Positions 12,613 to 24,610 of a DNA stretch of 64,000 nt are shown piece by piece (the first letter of the stretch is position 1; each line of letters opens with the position of its first letter). The DNA lies in assembly GCA_020746105.1 (NCBI GenBank), contig CM036619.1, forward strand, positions 7,993,711 through 8,057,710. Reading direction: 5' to 3'. The stretch is from Trogon surrucura (Eukaryota; Chordata; Aves; Trogoniformes; Trogonidae). A program made the position numbers and the translations under genes. Under the pieces are notes generated by a model. That model was not told the origin of the DNA and searched no databases. It worked only from the letters and a program-made list of their open reading frames with translations.

Positions 12613-13530
12613 TACAGAACTACAGAGTCACAGCATTGTTGAGGCTGGACCACACCAGCAGGTCGAGGGAGGTGATTCTCCCCCTCTACTCCACTCTCGT
12701 GAGACCCCACATGCAGTACTGCGTCCAGTTCTGGAGCCCCTGCTACAAGAAAGACATGGACATGCTGGAGGGTGTCCAGAGAAGGGCCATGAGGATGATC
12801 AGAGGGCTGGAGCACCTCTCCTGTGAAGACAGACTGAGAGAGTTGGGGTTGTTCAGTCTGCAGAAAAGAAGGCTCTGAGGAGATCCTATTGTGGCCTTCC
12901 AGTATCTCAAGGGGGCTACAAGAAAGCTGGTGAGGGGCTTTTTAGGATGTTGGGTAGTTGTAGGACTAGATGGAATGGACTGAAGATAGAGATGAATCGG
13001 TTCAGATTGGACATTAGAAAGTTTTTCCCCATGAGGGTGGTGAGACTCTGGCACAGGTTGCCCAGAGAGGGGGTGGAAGCCACTTCCCTGGAAGTTTTTA
13101 AGGCCAGGCTGGATGGGGCTCTGAGCAGCCTGATCTAGTGGGGGATGTCCCTGCCCATGGCAGGGGGGTTGGAACTAGATGATCTTTAAGGTCCTTTCCA
13201 ACCCTGACAATTCTATGAGTCTAAATCCAGCCTATGACTCAACACCACCACATCGGCAGGGACAGTGACCCCACCCCTTCCCTGGGCAGTGCATCCCAGT
13301 GCCTGATCACCCTCTCAGTGAGGAAGAGCTGCCTGAGATCCAACCTAAACCTCTCCTGACGCAGTTTCAGGCCGTGCCCTCTCATTCTGTCACTGGTTGC
13401 CCCAGAGAAGAACCCGACCCCCACCTGACTACACCCTCCCTCCTTTCAGGGAGTTGTAGAGAGTGAGAAGGTCCCCCCTGAGTCTCCTCCAGGCACAGCA
13501 TGCCCTGCCGTCTCAGGCCTAAAAGCTCCT
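12613..13530 (-). mobile_element. Older CR1 LINE, split by a younger CR1
   Basis: This is a minus-strand CR1 whose 3' tail (12613-12650) is separated from its body (13221-13530) by a plus-strand CR1. The left piece holds decayed tail units and the 'GTTGAGGCTGGA' start of the 3' UTR. The right piece resumes with the 'ACTCAACACCACCACAT' part of the same UTR and runs into the ORF2 C-terminus. Minus-strand translation of the right piece gives [30 protein letters not shown]. About 20 bp of UTR seem to be missing at the junction. The 5' edge, 13485-13545, is diffuse. Confidence 0.8.
12651..13220 (+). mobile_element. Younger CR1 LINE nested in an older CR1
   Basis: This is a 5'-truncated CR1 on the plus strand. 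It starts inside the ORF2 C-terminus ([20 protein letters not shown] at its left edge) and ends with the 3' UTR block 'ggaactagatgatctttaag' and one decayed ATTCTATG unit near 13210. The frame is open to about 12878 (ending [11 protein letters not shown]), then shifts. A further piece, FRLDIRKFFPMRVVRLWHRL, reads at about 12980-13060. It interrupts a minus-strand CR1, so it inserted later. Confidence 0.9.
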
Positions 13531-13639
13531 TAGCACCAAGGGGAAACATTCTTTCCATCTGTGATCTTTTATTACGTGTCTTAAAATCAGACATGGTTTT
13601 CTATTGCTTTGGCTAAAACAGACATCCTCTTTTTTCCCT

Positions 13640-14095
13640 CTCAGCCCGCTGGAGACACCATTATCAGACGAGCTTTAGCTGGGTGCTGATCCCAGAGCAG
13701 AATTTAGAGTCTGTGCTTTTTGAAGTGCGGTCAATCCAAATACATAACCACCGGAGGAAAATCAGCCAGCAGAAGCAGCCCGGCACATCACCAGGCATCA
13801 TTAACATACAGCTTCTTCTTTGGGGCACAAGAGTGCAGACCGCTTGTAGAAAAAGTGGCAGATTTCTGTTATCGGAGGCTGAAGGGAATGACAGGGCATG
13901 CCAGCATTTGTCACAACTGTGTCAGGGATTGAATGACAAAGGAAGGACAGCGATGTGTCTCTCCCGGCAGATAGTCAAAGATAGTAGCCAGGAGCCAGAG
14001 CCACCGTTGTCACTCAGCCATTGTGAAAGGCGACAAAGAAGCAGCGGCTGCCCTGCCGTTTAGAGGCGACATGAATTATTAATGGAGCACTTCTA
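13640..14095. promoter_or_regulatory. Candidate conserved non-coding element / enhancer
   Basis: This block is markedly more GC-balanced and motif-dense than its AT-rich surroundings. It contains a SOX-type CCATTGTG at 14018-14025, an ACAAAG (SOX/TCF-like) at 14033-14038, a homeodomain-like AATTATTAATGG at about 14073-14084, and a TGACAGG (MEIS/TGIF-like) near 13888. The 126-codon frame over it resembles no protein family. Conservation was not tested, so the call rests on composition and motif clustering only. Confidence 0.3.
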
Positions 14096-16055
14096 AAAGT
14101 AAGTTACAGAAAAAAAAATTTTTAAAAAGGAAAGAAAAAAGCCAGTATTCTATACTGCAAATACAGTGATAATAATTCCCTCCTCTCTTCTTTTCTTTTT
14201 TATTCTGAAGATGGAGCATTCTGGATTGATTGCTTTTATTTCCATCTAATAATCAAGCAGGGTTTGAGTAACCCGTCTTGGGTTCTGAAGAGATTCTGCT
14301 TGGCTTTTCCCCTGTTTTGGATCTCTGCCTCCCTTAACAGAACTGTCTATAGAAAACCTTGAATGCAAACAGTGAAGTTTCTCTTCCCCACACAGCCCCT
14401 TCTAATAATGTAAGATTTGGGGGTTAGGGGTTTTTTTGGGTGTTTGGGCTTTTTTCTGAAAATTTTGTCACTTTATGCAAATTAACAAGTTAGGGTCCAC
14501 TCTGTTGGTAAATTTTTAATAGAATACAAATTTTTCTCTTCACAAAGTATAGAAGATTGTGGGGTTAAAGTCATGAACTGGATTTTGAAGTTCAACTGCT
14601 GCTAGTCTGTTGTCCCGAGAAATTTCTCTTGGAGTGCTCAAACTGTATGGCAGCTGTGTAGGCAGGCAGTAAATAAACTTGAGATGATTGGTGTTAGTGT
14701 TTCTAAGGGAATCCAGGATTTATAACCTATTACTTTGTACCAGTGCTCATCTAAATCCTGGCTGCAGGATTTCTTTGAATTAGTGATGTGCTTGTGCTTG
14801 CCTTTATTTTTTTTTTTCTCAAATGCTCTTTGATCCCTTCCTTCTCTTTTGCCTTCACAATGACACAACCTGGGTCTGCCTCTGCCAGCCTGAAAATATT
14901 CTTGCTGTATTAAAATTAGCCAGTTTCCCCCCTGCTTTGTGTCTGAGGTGCACTTGCAACCTTGGAGTTGATTGGTAACCGTGCTGCCAGCAAAGCATGA
15001 GGGAAATGGAAGTTCTGAATCATTTCCATAACTGCATGTTTTAGGTCACCATGGGGACCTTTCTGGGGTGTGAACAGTTTCATACTCTGCTGGGTTGAGG
15101 GAAATGCTCTGTGTGTCTGTCTTCCAGTTCATGCTGGTTTTCTGTCGAGCATTGTTTGTTCCTGGCCATGTCTAATCCTCAGCTTACAAAATACCTCGCA
15201 TATTCTCCTGTTCCTCCTAAACACTACACTGTACAGCTGCAGAAAAGCAGCTGACCCCATCTGCAGAGTAACAAAATGTGAGAAAACAGAAACAGGGCAT
15301 TGGCAGTGCTATCGGAGATCACAGTAAATCCCTGGATGTGATGTTTTGTTCCGAAGTTCATACTCGATAGTCATTCTGAGGAGTTGTTTTACTGGGCTCT
15401 GAATACTTTCCCTTAGGAGCAGCAAGGATAAACTTCACACCGGTTTAAGGCAAGGCGGTGGTAAATCTGAGTGAGGTTAAATGTGAGATAAATATCTGTG
15501 CTAGCAAAAGAGCAGCTGGCAGCTGTGTCTCACAGGGTGAGGTGCACGGAGCGAGGTACACATGGTCTAGCAGAAGCCTGAGCTCTCCATGCAAGAAGAG
15601 ATGATGCCTGGCAGCCCTCCCACCACTGGAACCTGGGACCAGAAGTTGAGAAGGAGCGGTCCCCTGGGCAGTGCCCAAGCTGTTTTACAGACAAAGAATT
15701 TGTGGTTATGGCGTTGTCTGGCACCTTCCAACAGTGTTATGTACAAACACATTTTAAAAGGAAAAATAAAATCCTCACCTCCCACAAGAAGTGAATAGAA
15801 ATATGTCTTCTGCTACTGCGATGCAGCCTGTAACATAAATAGAGCTTCACGTGCCTCAAAAAGTGCTTTCATAGACATTTAAACAGATACAATAAAGTAT
15901 TCTTGGTAGTAGATAATAAACCATTCCTAACATGATTCTGACTGAAAAACAAACAGAAATGAATGTACACTGCATCCTACCGTGGAAAAAAAAAAAGTGA
16001 TACATTTTAATTTTTTCAGTTTCAGTTTCATCACACTAAATTTCCCAATGTTTTC

Positions 16056-16073
16056 TTTTTTTTTTTTTTTTTT
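16056..16073. repeat. T18 homopolymer
   Basis: This is a pure run of 18 T. There is no adjoining sequence that looks like a retrocopied mRNA, so it is treated as simple sequence. Confidence 0.9.
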
Positions 16074-19000
16074 AATAATTTTAAAATTAAATGAGTCCTC
16101 CTCAGCCTGGAGAAGATGGTGAAAAATATCATCCTTTTCTCAGTCCTGCTCCAATGCCAGTGTACTCTCGGGTCCCTTAGTCATGACAGTGAGGATCATG
16201 AATCTGTCCTGTTTAAGGCTGGAAAAGCAGCGAAGACCTCAGCCCCTCCTTCCCTGAGGGCTCCGTGACTGTCCAGGGGGAGCAGTTTTATTTTTTGATT
16301 GTAAGGGATGCTTTGTGCACAGGACACTGTGAGAAACAGAAAGCCATTTTCTTTTCAAAACACTGGCACTATTACATCCAGGTGAGACATGGCTGCATGG
16401 GAATGCATGAAAACTTTCTTAGGAATAAGGGAATTGAACTAAATATCCAGGCTCATCCCAATGTCTCAGCATGGCTTTGGAAACACGGGTAGTTTTCCAA
16501 ATGCTGTCTCACCCACCTCTTGGTAACTGTGTTGTGAGTAAAAGTCATTCTCTGTTGGGAAGGTGAAGAAGTGATTCATTTACCTTGTTTTATAGAAGTA
16601 TCTTCCCATAATAATTTCCTTACAACATACCCTGTTGGGAAGATACTGTGCACAGGGGAGTCTTGAATCTCTTTGCCTCTGCCATCAAAAATACATAAAA
16701 AAGGAAGAGGAGGGGAAGGCCTATGGTAACAAATCTTTTACTCACAACAACTTTCATGTGCAGCTTGCAAAGAGGCATCTCTGTAATATGACAGTGTGCT
16801 TCATCAGTGTGAGGTGATATAGCAGTGGCAGGACAAAACCAGGGAAGCTCTGAGACTGGCCAGGCTGCTGTCCACTCTTGGGGCAGGCAGTGGTGGCCCA
16901 CTTGTGCTTAAATCAGAAAATATGAATTAGATTTTTACACAAAGCAGATCAAAACTTTATGCTACTGAATTACTTAGCTCTTGTCTTTGAGTGCTGTGGA
17001 TTGGAAAGCTCACCTGTATTATATCCCCAACTCCTTAGCCTTGGCATTCAGCTTATAAATAAATATATACATGTATGAATGCTGTGAGTTGTTGTTTCTT
17101 TCCCTCCACCAAGGCACTTAGTCTCTGCATGACAAATGTGGAAGAAAAATCAAATGTTATCATTCCTGCCTGAGATGGCATCATTGAGATTCAAAGCAAT
17201 GAAAGGAACTTTGTTTCCTATTACCTAGTCATGGCTGCTGTTATTTCAAATGAACCAGAAATACTTTCGAGTTTCATCCTTCTAAGTTATTACACTCTCT
17301 CCTGCTGGGCTGAATGTAGCAAAAACTCTGTTTGTCAAGAGACTGGAGAAGTTTTGACATGAAGCTTTTAAAGCGAATGCGTAAGGAGACGTAGATCACA
17401 AGCACATGCATCAGAAGCACTAGGGGCTCTCTCCTCCTTCTGACTTTATTCCTAAAGGTGATTCATCTCCAGTTTCTGAACGGGTTTCCAGTCTTTCTTT
17501 TGTGAAGTGACTGGGGTATTCAAGGTTCTCATTTTGCACTCAGGTGAAGACTGATACTTCTAGTAGGCGGAATGCTTGGCACCTTCTGAAAATCAGAGCA
17601 CATCCCAGCTGTTTGAATTGGACAATAGATTGGGCTCTTGAACTAACCTGCTGTTTGGGGGAAAAAGTGCATTCTTAATATATATAAATATGTGAATATT
17701 GCTTTCTGGATGCTAAGTGTATCTTTTGTATGGAGTCATGTAGCTTCTCAGTCTTAAAAAAGTTATTTTTCTTGAATCCAAGTTACCTTCTTGTAACTTC
17801 AGGAAATGTGTTTATCACGTGAAGTTTTCCACTCAGGCTTCACTGAAGTTCTGCCTGCTTTTGTTAGAAGTCTACTTGACCTCTTGCCCTTAGTTTAAAG
17901 ACAATATTTTGCTTACAGAGACATTTGTCTAACCTGGACCTGTAAGGGAAGAAAAAAATTTGGTTTACAGATGACTTGATTCTCTCAAGGTACACAAATC
18001 AATCACATAAATTGCAATGTGTTCTGTGTTTCAGCTTCAATCAATAGGGAATTAAACTTCTAGTTTCAGTATGGGGAAAATAGCTCCCCATAGTGATGCT
18101 ATTAACGTCAGGCATTGTTAAAAGGGTTGATTTCCTGCAGCTTCGTACCCTGTGTGCTTTGTCTGGCTTCGCCCAGCTGCAGCAGAATATTAACATGAAA
18201 GTAATTGTGAGCAAAATTAAGAAGGCCCTAGTTTAACACAGGTTTTTAAGAGTGTCTCTGCTCTGTCAGGCTGGTCCTTTCTCTGCTACACTCTTCTTAC
18301 TTGCCTTGAGCAAATCACTTATGTAGAACCCACGCATGGTCACGTGGCTGTAGGATCTCTAACTCAAAAGCAGGTATTTCCATAGAGCAATTCAGGATGT
18401 GTCTGTAGTGCTGGACTGGCCTACCTCTCCTTTGAACCCAGGTTTCTCATCCATCCCCCGTCCCAGTAGCAGCCTGCTATTTTTTTTTTCCCCAGATACA
18501 GTAATTAATTTATTTTAGCAGAGTTGTATCATCTCCACTGAGATGAGTTGACACTCTACGTTGACTACCTTTTCCACAGAGTGTCTGGAGTCTGGGAGAC
18601 CTCCATTCGATTCCTTCCCCAGAATGAGAGGACTCAAACTTGGGTCCCCATCACTTGGATGTGGCATTTTATGTAGAAGTCAGTTGGTTCACAACTAAAG
18701 TCACCAAGCCACATGGGAGGGCAAAGAGCGGGACACCTTGCTTGGTGTAGTAGTGCTGCAGAGACCTTTTCAGTGTCTGATATCAGACAGCATACTTCAG
18801 CCTGTTTCACAGGCATCCTTTGACAACACTTAATGGTCTGTCTGATCTCTACAACCTTTTGTTTTTAATACAGCACTGGAGAGTCCTCTCAAAGGACTGC
18901 TCAGAGCCGGATCAGTTTGTAAGGAATTCATGAGCTCAGTATGAAACTCATGAACTCAGTATTCATGTTGCCTAGACCAGTAATATTATTTTACTAATAC

Positions 19001-20296
19001 TTCTGTCTCTAGACCTGCATCTACAATTTCACTTGAGTCTGGTACTGAACATTTTCTCCTTCTGATATACAAGCTTAAAAACCAGACAGAAGTAGGTCTC
19101 TGTTTTTTTTAATGCATAAAATTGTCTACAAAGAAAGGGACATTTTTTGTTGGGATTAAGATATACTGCCCTAACATTTACTACATCTTCTGACAGGGCT
19201 TTCCAGTCTTAGATAAAGAGCCAGATTTACTTATATATGTGTATTTTTGCTGGTCCACATCTATTGCCACATATTTTATTCTTCTGTATTTAGAAATTGG
19301 AGCTTAAATAATATATTTCTTCAGAAACAAAATAGATAGAATATATTCATCAAATGTTATTTCTGTGTCAGTGACCTTTTGAGCTAATAAATCCATTGCA
19401 GTTCTGAGTTTTAGAATGATGTCTTGTCGTTTTTAGATGGTTGTCGTTGATTTTGAAAGGTGCTTGGTGTTCATGAAATATGATTCTATAGATTGCATGG
19501 TTTAAACTTTAGAGAATTCTACTTTAATTTACTGTAGCTCTCAAATGCTTTTGGCAAAGAAAGCAGCCTGCCTCTTGTAGGTCTGAAACCAGATGTAATT
19601 AGGAATATTTCCCACTCAGGAGGAGGCTGCTCTGGCTCTTTACATGATTCTTTTTGTATCATCATTTTCTGTGAAAGGTGTTACAGGGAATTGTTGTCTG
19701 TCTTCACTGCAATCTGCCAGTGACTGGGAAGCTGATAATTTTTTAGTGACAAGATCAGCTTTAGTCAAGCCGTCCTGGCAGAGGGTGATGACCAAACCTG
19801 CTTGTAGACATCTTTGAGTGATACAGACTTCACAGTTCTCACAGGCAGTGTTCTCACCTGAACTGCTTGTGTTGAAATTAAAAATCCAGCATTCTTTGTC
19901 TATCTCCCATATGACCTACTTCTTCTCTTAATTACCCTAACTGTTCTCCAGCTGAGGTCTTAAGAGGACTGTATGAGAAGGAAAGATGTACTCTTGTAAC
20001 TGTTGCCATTTTCTGCTGTTGGTGCATTGTATCCATTGATCCATGGCTTTGCTTTTCACAGCGTGACCACAGGCTTGGTTTTGTGGCAAAAAATTCATTC
20101 AGATTTATGGGAGTGGTGGGCCTGGCTGGATGTTAGGTGCCCACGAGGCTGCTCTGTCACAACCTGTTCTCAGCTGGGCAGGGGAGAGAAAATACGAGAG
20201 GTCCATGGGTCAACTTAAAGACAGGGAGATCACTCAGCAATTGCTGTCACATGCAAAACAGACTCGAATTGGGGAAATTAGCTTAAGTTATTACCA

Positions 20297-21287
20297 ATCA
20301 TAGAATCATAGAATCATAGAATGTTAGGGATTGGAAGGGACCTCGAAAGATCATCAAGTCCAATCCCCCCGCCAGAGCAGGAACGCCTAGACTATGCCAC
20401 ACAGGAAGGTGTCCAGGCAGGTCTTGAAGGTCTCCAGAGAAGGAGACTCCACAGCCTCTCTGGGCAGCCTGTTCCAGGGCTCCGTCACCCTCACTGAGAA
20501 GAAGTTTCTTCTCGAGTTTAAGCGGAACCTCTTATGTTCCAGTTTCAGCCCATTACCCCTTGTCCTATCAGTGGTTGTCACCGAGATGAGCCTGGCTCCA
20601 TCCTCGTGACACTCACCCTTGATATATTTGTAAACATTAACGAGGTCACCCCTCAGCCTCCTCTTCTCCAAACTAAAGAGACCCAGCTCCTTCAGTCTTT
20701 TCTCATAAGGGAGATGCTCCACTCCCTTCATCACCCTAGTTGCCCTGTGCTGGACTCTCTCCAGCAGTTCCCTGTCTTTCTTGAACTGAGGGGCCCAGAA
20801 CTGGACACAGTATTCCAGATGGGGTCTCACCAGGGCAGAGTAGAGGGGAAGGAGAACCTCTCTCGACCTACTAACCACCCCACTTCTAATACACCCCAGG
20901 ATGCCATTGGCCTTCCTGGCCACAAGGGCACAGTGCTGGCTCATGGCCATCCTGCTGTCCACCAAGACTCCCAGGTCCCTTTCCCCTACACTACTCTCTA
21001 ATAAGTCATTCCCCAACTTATACTGGAACCTGCGGTTGGTCCTACCCAGATGCAAGACCCTACATTTACCCTTGTTATATTTCATTAAATTTTTCCCCGC
21101 CCAACCCTCCAGCCTGTCCAGGTCTCGCTGGATGGCAGCACAGCCTTCTGGTGTGTCAGCCACTCCTCCCAGCTTGGTGTCATCAGCAAACTTGCTGATA
21201 GTACTCTCTAGTCCCTCATCCAAGTCATCGATGAATATATTGAATAATACTGATCCCAGTACCGACCCTTGAGGCACTCCACTGGAT
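20297..21287 (-). mobile_element. CR1 LINE inserted in an ERV-like repeat
   Basis: This is a well-preserved, 5'-truncated CR1 of about 990 bp on the minus strand. The 3' end at 20297 has three CATAGAAT-type tail units, then the 3' UTR, then the stop codon of ORF2 at 20387. The copy reaches back through the reverse-transcriptase FADD box to the PQGSVLG motif, where it is truncated. Both flanks belong to one ERV-like repeat, so the insertion site is precisely defined. I see no target-site duplication, as is usual for CR1, and a few bases of target appear lost. Confidence 0.95.
20387..21277 (-). pseudogene. CR1 ORF2 reverse transcriptase, C-terminal half (open frame)
   Basis: This is a 296-codon uninterrupted frame. 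Residues 2-9 are PQGSVLGS, the RT motif before the catalytic box. Residues 30-33 are FADD, the CR1 form of the YxDD polymerase active site. The thumb and C-terminal region follows, including [18 protein letters not shown] near residue 100, [19 protein letters not shown] near 147-165, [18 protein letters not shown] near 195, and [17 protein letters not shown] near 275. The endonuclease domain and the first RT motifs are absent through 5' truncation, so it cannot act on its own. The lack of stops suggests a fairly recent insertion. The methionine start is incidental. Confidence 0.9.
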
Positions 21288-21912
21288 AGCAGGATAATGA
21301 GAAGTAAAAAATCTTAAAACACCTTCCACTCCACTCCTCCCTTCTTCCAGGGCTCAACTTCCCTGCCAAATTCTCTACTTACTTCCCCCAAAGTGGCATA
21401 GGGGAGTTGGGGAATGAGGGTTGCAGTCACTTCATCACATGTTGTCTCTGCTGCTCCTTCCTCCTCACACTGTTTCCCTGCTCCAGTGCGGTGTCCCTTC
21501 CACGGGAGGCAGTTCTCCACAAACTTTTTCAATATCAGTCCTTCCCATGGGCTGTGGTTCTTCTGGCTACTCATACTACGCAATGTCACTCAGAAAGCAA
21601 AACAAATTTCAACTCATCATAATTTTAAGCAATCCCACAATTAATTCTAATATTCTATAAGTAAGCTATTTTAATCTTCAGCACTCTTACATATTCTCAC
21701 TCCTCTCTCCAGCTTCAATAATGCAATTGTTTTTTTCTCCCTTCTTAATTATGTTATCCTTGGCCAGCAGCGAGTCCGTTGTGGAACCAGATGGCATTGG
21801 CTCTATCGAACGTGGGGGAAGCTTCTGGCATCTTCTAACAGAAGCCACTCCTGGAGCCCCTCTGCTTCCAAAACCTTGTGAAGCAAATGCAATACAGGTG
21901 CCTTAACCTTGG

Positions 21913-22199
21913 ACAGACACCAAACTCCCACTCAGTCATTCACTGACTCCCAGTATGGGGCTGGTATAGGGGCTCTCCCAGTGCCCTCGTGCCCCTGGGC
22001 TCCTCTGTGCAAGTGCAAATGAGCTTTTGATCATATAACCTAATATTCCCATGTTATTTTGTATAATGTAGAAAAGTGCACATTCCATTCCTGGCAAAGG
22101 ATGCCACGTACCCTGTGTTTAATATATTTGTCTCCCTTGCCCTGTTTTTTACAGAACTGTTCACCCTGTGACACCTTCCTGACCTCCCTAGGACTACTG
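21913..22199. other. Unassigned sequence between two repeats
   Basis: This gap of about 290 bp separates the ERV-like repeat from the ancient CR1. No gene was recognised. It may be the decayed 3' end of the ancient CR1, but I could not match a tail. Confidence 0.4.
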
Positions 22200-23451
22200 T
22201 AGGCAAACAGTTCATCTATGATCACATCTTCTGTGAGATCTGCTCTCACTACTGTGTCAGCAAAACCTTTATATGATTAGAAATACTAATCAATGTCTGC
22301 AGCTTCACATCTTCTCTAGGTTGCATGCTGCTTTTCACGCATCCCAGGTTCATTTTTGCTTTTTTCCACGCACCAGGACATTGTTGACTCAGCTCCAACT
22401 TGTGACTTGCTGTATCCCCCATCTCCTTTCCTGAATAGCTACTGCCTGGGGAGTTAGCCCATATTGTGTGTTTGTACAGTGGATTCTTCCTGCCTTGCAT
22501 GCTTTCATATTGAATTTCACCCTGCATGTTTCAGACGTCAATATCATTTGGGAATTTGACCTTGTTGTCAAAGAAGCTCAGCAGTGCCTTCACACCATTT
22601 GAAAATTTATTAAAGACTCACTATTAAACACTGAGCAGAAGGCTGGCACCACAGATGATGCATTTTTCTCTAACTGGCAAAGAAATAATGATAAAAGTCC
22701 TTACCAACACTATGAACAATACAAGTATGAAACACGAGCATGTCCTACTGTTTCTGCATCTACTATATATTTTTTTGTTTAGACCGTATTCTTATTCATA
22801 ATATAATATCTTGGAAAATACTATCCAAAACTGTGCCAGTTAAACTGTATGAAATACAAAACTTCTTTCCTGCCATGTGAATTTGTATTTAGTTTTGGAA
22901 GAAAATTAGATTCAGTCATCATTTAATTCTTGGCACACTTATTTTTCTTATCTAACTCATTGTTATCATCTGGATTCTTGCACATGGCCAGTCTGATGAT
23001 TTGATCCAGAATTTCACTGTGGAATTAAGCCAAGCTGAGAAGTCTGTATTTTCCTCAGTTCCTCTCTATTGCCCTTTTTCAGGACTGGGAGTGCTTTTGA
23101 CCTTCACATTCTCGCGGTAGTTCACTCGTCCTTTACAAATTCACTTAACTGACCACCAAGAGATCTCAAGGTGTTCTTCCGTGTAGAGACGTCTTTCTAC
23201 ATTCCCTTTCCATAGATATAGCTCACACTTTTGCTGTGAGTATATTTTCTCTGATCATCCTTTGTTTTTCTGTCCTTCAGACTTGCTCCCAAAAGGTATT
23301 ACTGGCTGTGTCCTTGACATTTATTCAAACTGAATGCTAAAGGTACCCATGGAGTGGGTCAAAATTACTCATCTGAGATTGCACTGAATATCATCAGTGC
23401 TACAATTTTGACAACAGATATTGGAAGTTAGAGGACTCTCACCACTAACAG

Positions 23452-23880
23452 AATCATAGAATCATTTAGGTTGGAAAACACCTTTAAGGTCATCAAGTCC
23501 AACTGCAAACTACATCCACCATTAAACCAACTAAGTGCCACATCTACATGTCTTTTAAATACCTCCAGGGATGGTGACTCCACCACTTCTCTGGGCAGCT
23601 TGCTCCAGTGCTTGACAACTCTTTCTGTGAAGAAATTTTTCCTAATGTCCAGACTAAGCCTTCTCTAGTGCAACTTGAGGCCATTTCCTCTTGTGCTTGT
23701 CACTTGGTTAAACAGACTGATCCCCACCTTGCTCCAGCCTCCTTTCAGGTACTTGTAGAGAGCAGCGAGGTCTCCCCCAAGCCTGCTTTTCTCCAGGCTG
23801 AACAACCCCAGTTCCCTCAGCCGCTCCTCATAAGTCGTTCCTGAGACCCTTCACCAGCTTCATTGCTCTGCTTTGGGCTA
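23452..23880 (-). mobile_element. Younger CR1 LINE fragment nested in the ancient CR1
   Basis: This is a 5'-truncated CR1 in the same orientation as the element it interrupts. The tail is at 23452 (CAGAATCATAGAATCAT), then comes the 3' UTR ('TTTAGGTTGGAAAACACC', 'GGGATGGTGACTCCACCAC'), then the ORF2 C-terminus with [12 protein letters not shown]-like coding. The right edge at about 23880 falls inside [11 protein letters not shown]. Immediately beyond it the older element's linker reads PWE, and left of 23452 the older element's RT region follows, so this piece is an insertion. Confidence 0.8.
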
Positions 23881-23939
23881 CCTCCCAAGGGACATTGTTA
23901 ACTAGGCTCCCAAACAGGCCACATTCTGCCCTTCAGAAG

Positions 23940-24610
23940 TCTGAAGTAGCAGTTCAGCTACCCACCCTCCTTACTTCTACAAGAATCAAAAACTCCATCA
24001 TTTCTTGATGACTATGCCCAAGACAGCCTCCAATCATCACATCCTGCACATCACCAACATTTCTGTTCACAAACAACAGGTCCAGTGGGGCACCTTCTCT
24101 AGTTGGTTCCCTCACCAGTTGTGTGAGGGAGTTGTCTTCCACACACTCCAGGAACCTCCTAGACTGTTACTCTCTACTTTATTGTATTTTAGCAGAAATC
24201 TGAATTGAAGTCCCTCACAAGAACAAAGGCTAGTGATCATGAGACTTCTCCCATCTGCTTACAGAATATTTCACCTGCCTCTTTGTCCTGGTTTGCTGGT
24301 CTATAACAGACTCCCACCCTGATATCTGCCTTGTTGGCCTATCTCCTGATTCTTATCTGTAAAGACTTTCATCACCATCATCAAGCTCTAGAGAGTGTAT
24401 AGCTATCGATTGCAGTGCTCCAGCTGCATGAGTCATTCCACCCTGTTTCCATAATAACAACCATGTTGCACTTTTCCAGCTGCGTGAGGGCTTCCAGCTC
24501 CTCCTGTTCATTGTCCATGTTGCATGCATTGGTCTTATTACTCTTCAGTTGAGCTGTTGATCCCATCACCTTTATTGGGGAGAAGCCCTGTTCTTGGGTC
24601 CTTCCATGGT
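23940..24610 (-). pseudogene. Decayed CR1 ORF2 endonuclease domain
   Basis: This is the apurinic/apyrimidinic-like endonuclease domain of an ancient CR1 ORF2, which in living copies nicks the target DNA. Recognisable pieces are IMETGWNDSCSWSTAIDSY (the 'ITETWWDDSHDW' region), DIRVGVCYRPANQDKEAG, a LAFVLVRDFNSDF string where active copies have a catalytic GDFN, and GGCLGHSHQEMMEF where active copies have GHSDHE. The histidine-glutamine in place of SDH, the R before DFN and several stops show it is non-functional. The open sub-frames are 24381-24713 and 23954-24142. Confidence 0.75.

Larger units (their letters stand above)
13531..20111. other. Long unique stretch with an enhancer-like block; no gene recognised
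   Basis: Apart from the candidate regulatory block at 13640-14095, this holds no recognisable exon, RNA gene or transposon. The sequence is AT-rich, with a T18 run at 16056-16073. Open frames are short and unlike known proteins. It is one of the longest stretches in the window without a detectable retroelement. Confidence 0.5.
20112..21912. mobile_element. Avian ERV-like (LTR-class) repeat, interrupted by CR1
   Basis: Two flanking pieces, 20112-20296 and 21288-21912, read as one dispersed avian repeat once the CR1 between them is ignored. The left piece has 'gtgcccacgaggctgctct', 'ggcaggggagagaaaata' and 'ttggggaaattagcttaag'. The right piece has 'aatcttaaaacaccttcc', 'cacgggaggcagttctcc', 'atattctcactcctctctcc' and ends near 'gcaaatgcaatacagg'. 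I recognise these phrases from memory as an endogenous-retrovirus-associated repeat family. The right part seems to lack some internal blocks. No retroviral coding domain is visible, and orientation is left undetermined. Confidence 0.65.

Noticed and set aside
16056-16073. T18 run as the reverse of a poly(A) tail from a processed pseudogene
   Set aside because: No adjacent mRNA-like sequence and no flanking duplication were seen. CR1 machinery does not normally make poly(A) retrocopies in birds.
20297-20324. Short regularly spaced repeats as a possible CRISPR-like array
   Set aside because: They are the 8-bp tail units of a CR1, with no spacers, in vertebrate DNA.
20534-21272. Plus-strand frames of 155 and 123 codons
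   Set aside because: They are antisense shadows of the minus-strand CR1 ORF2.
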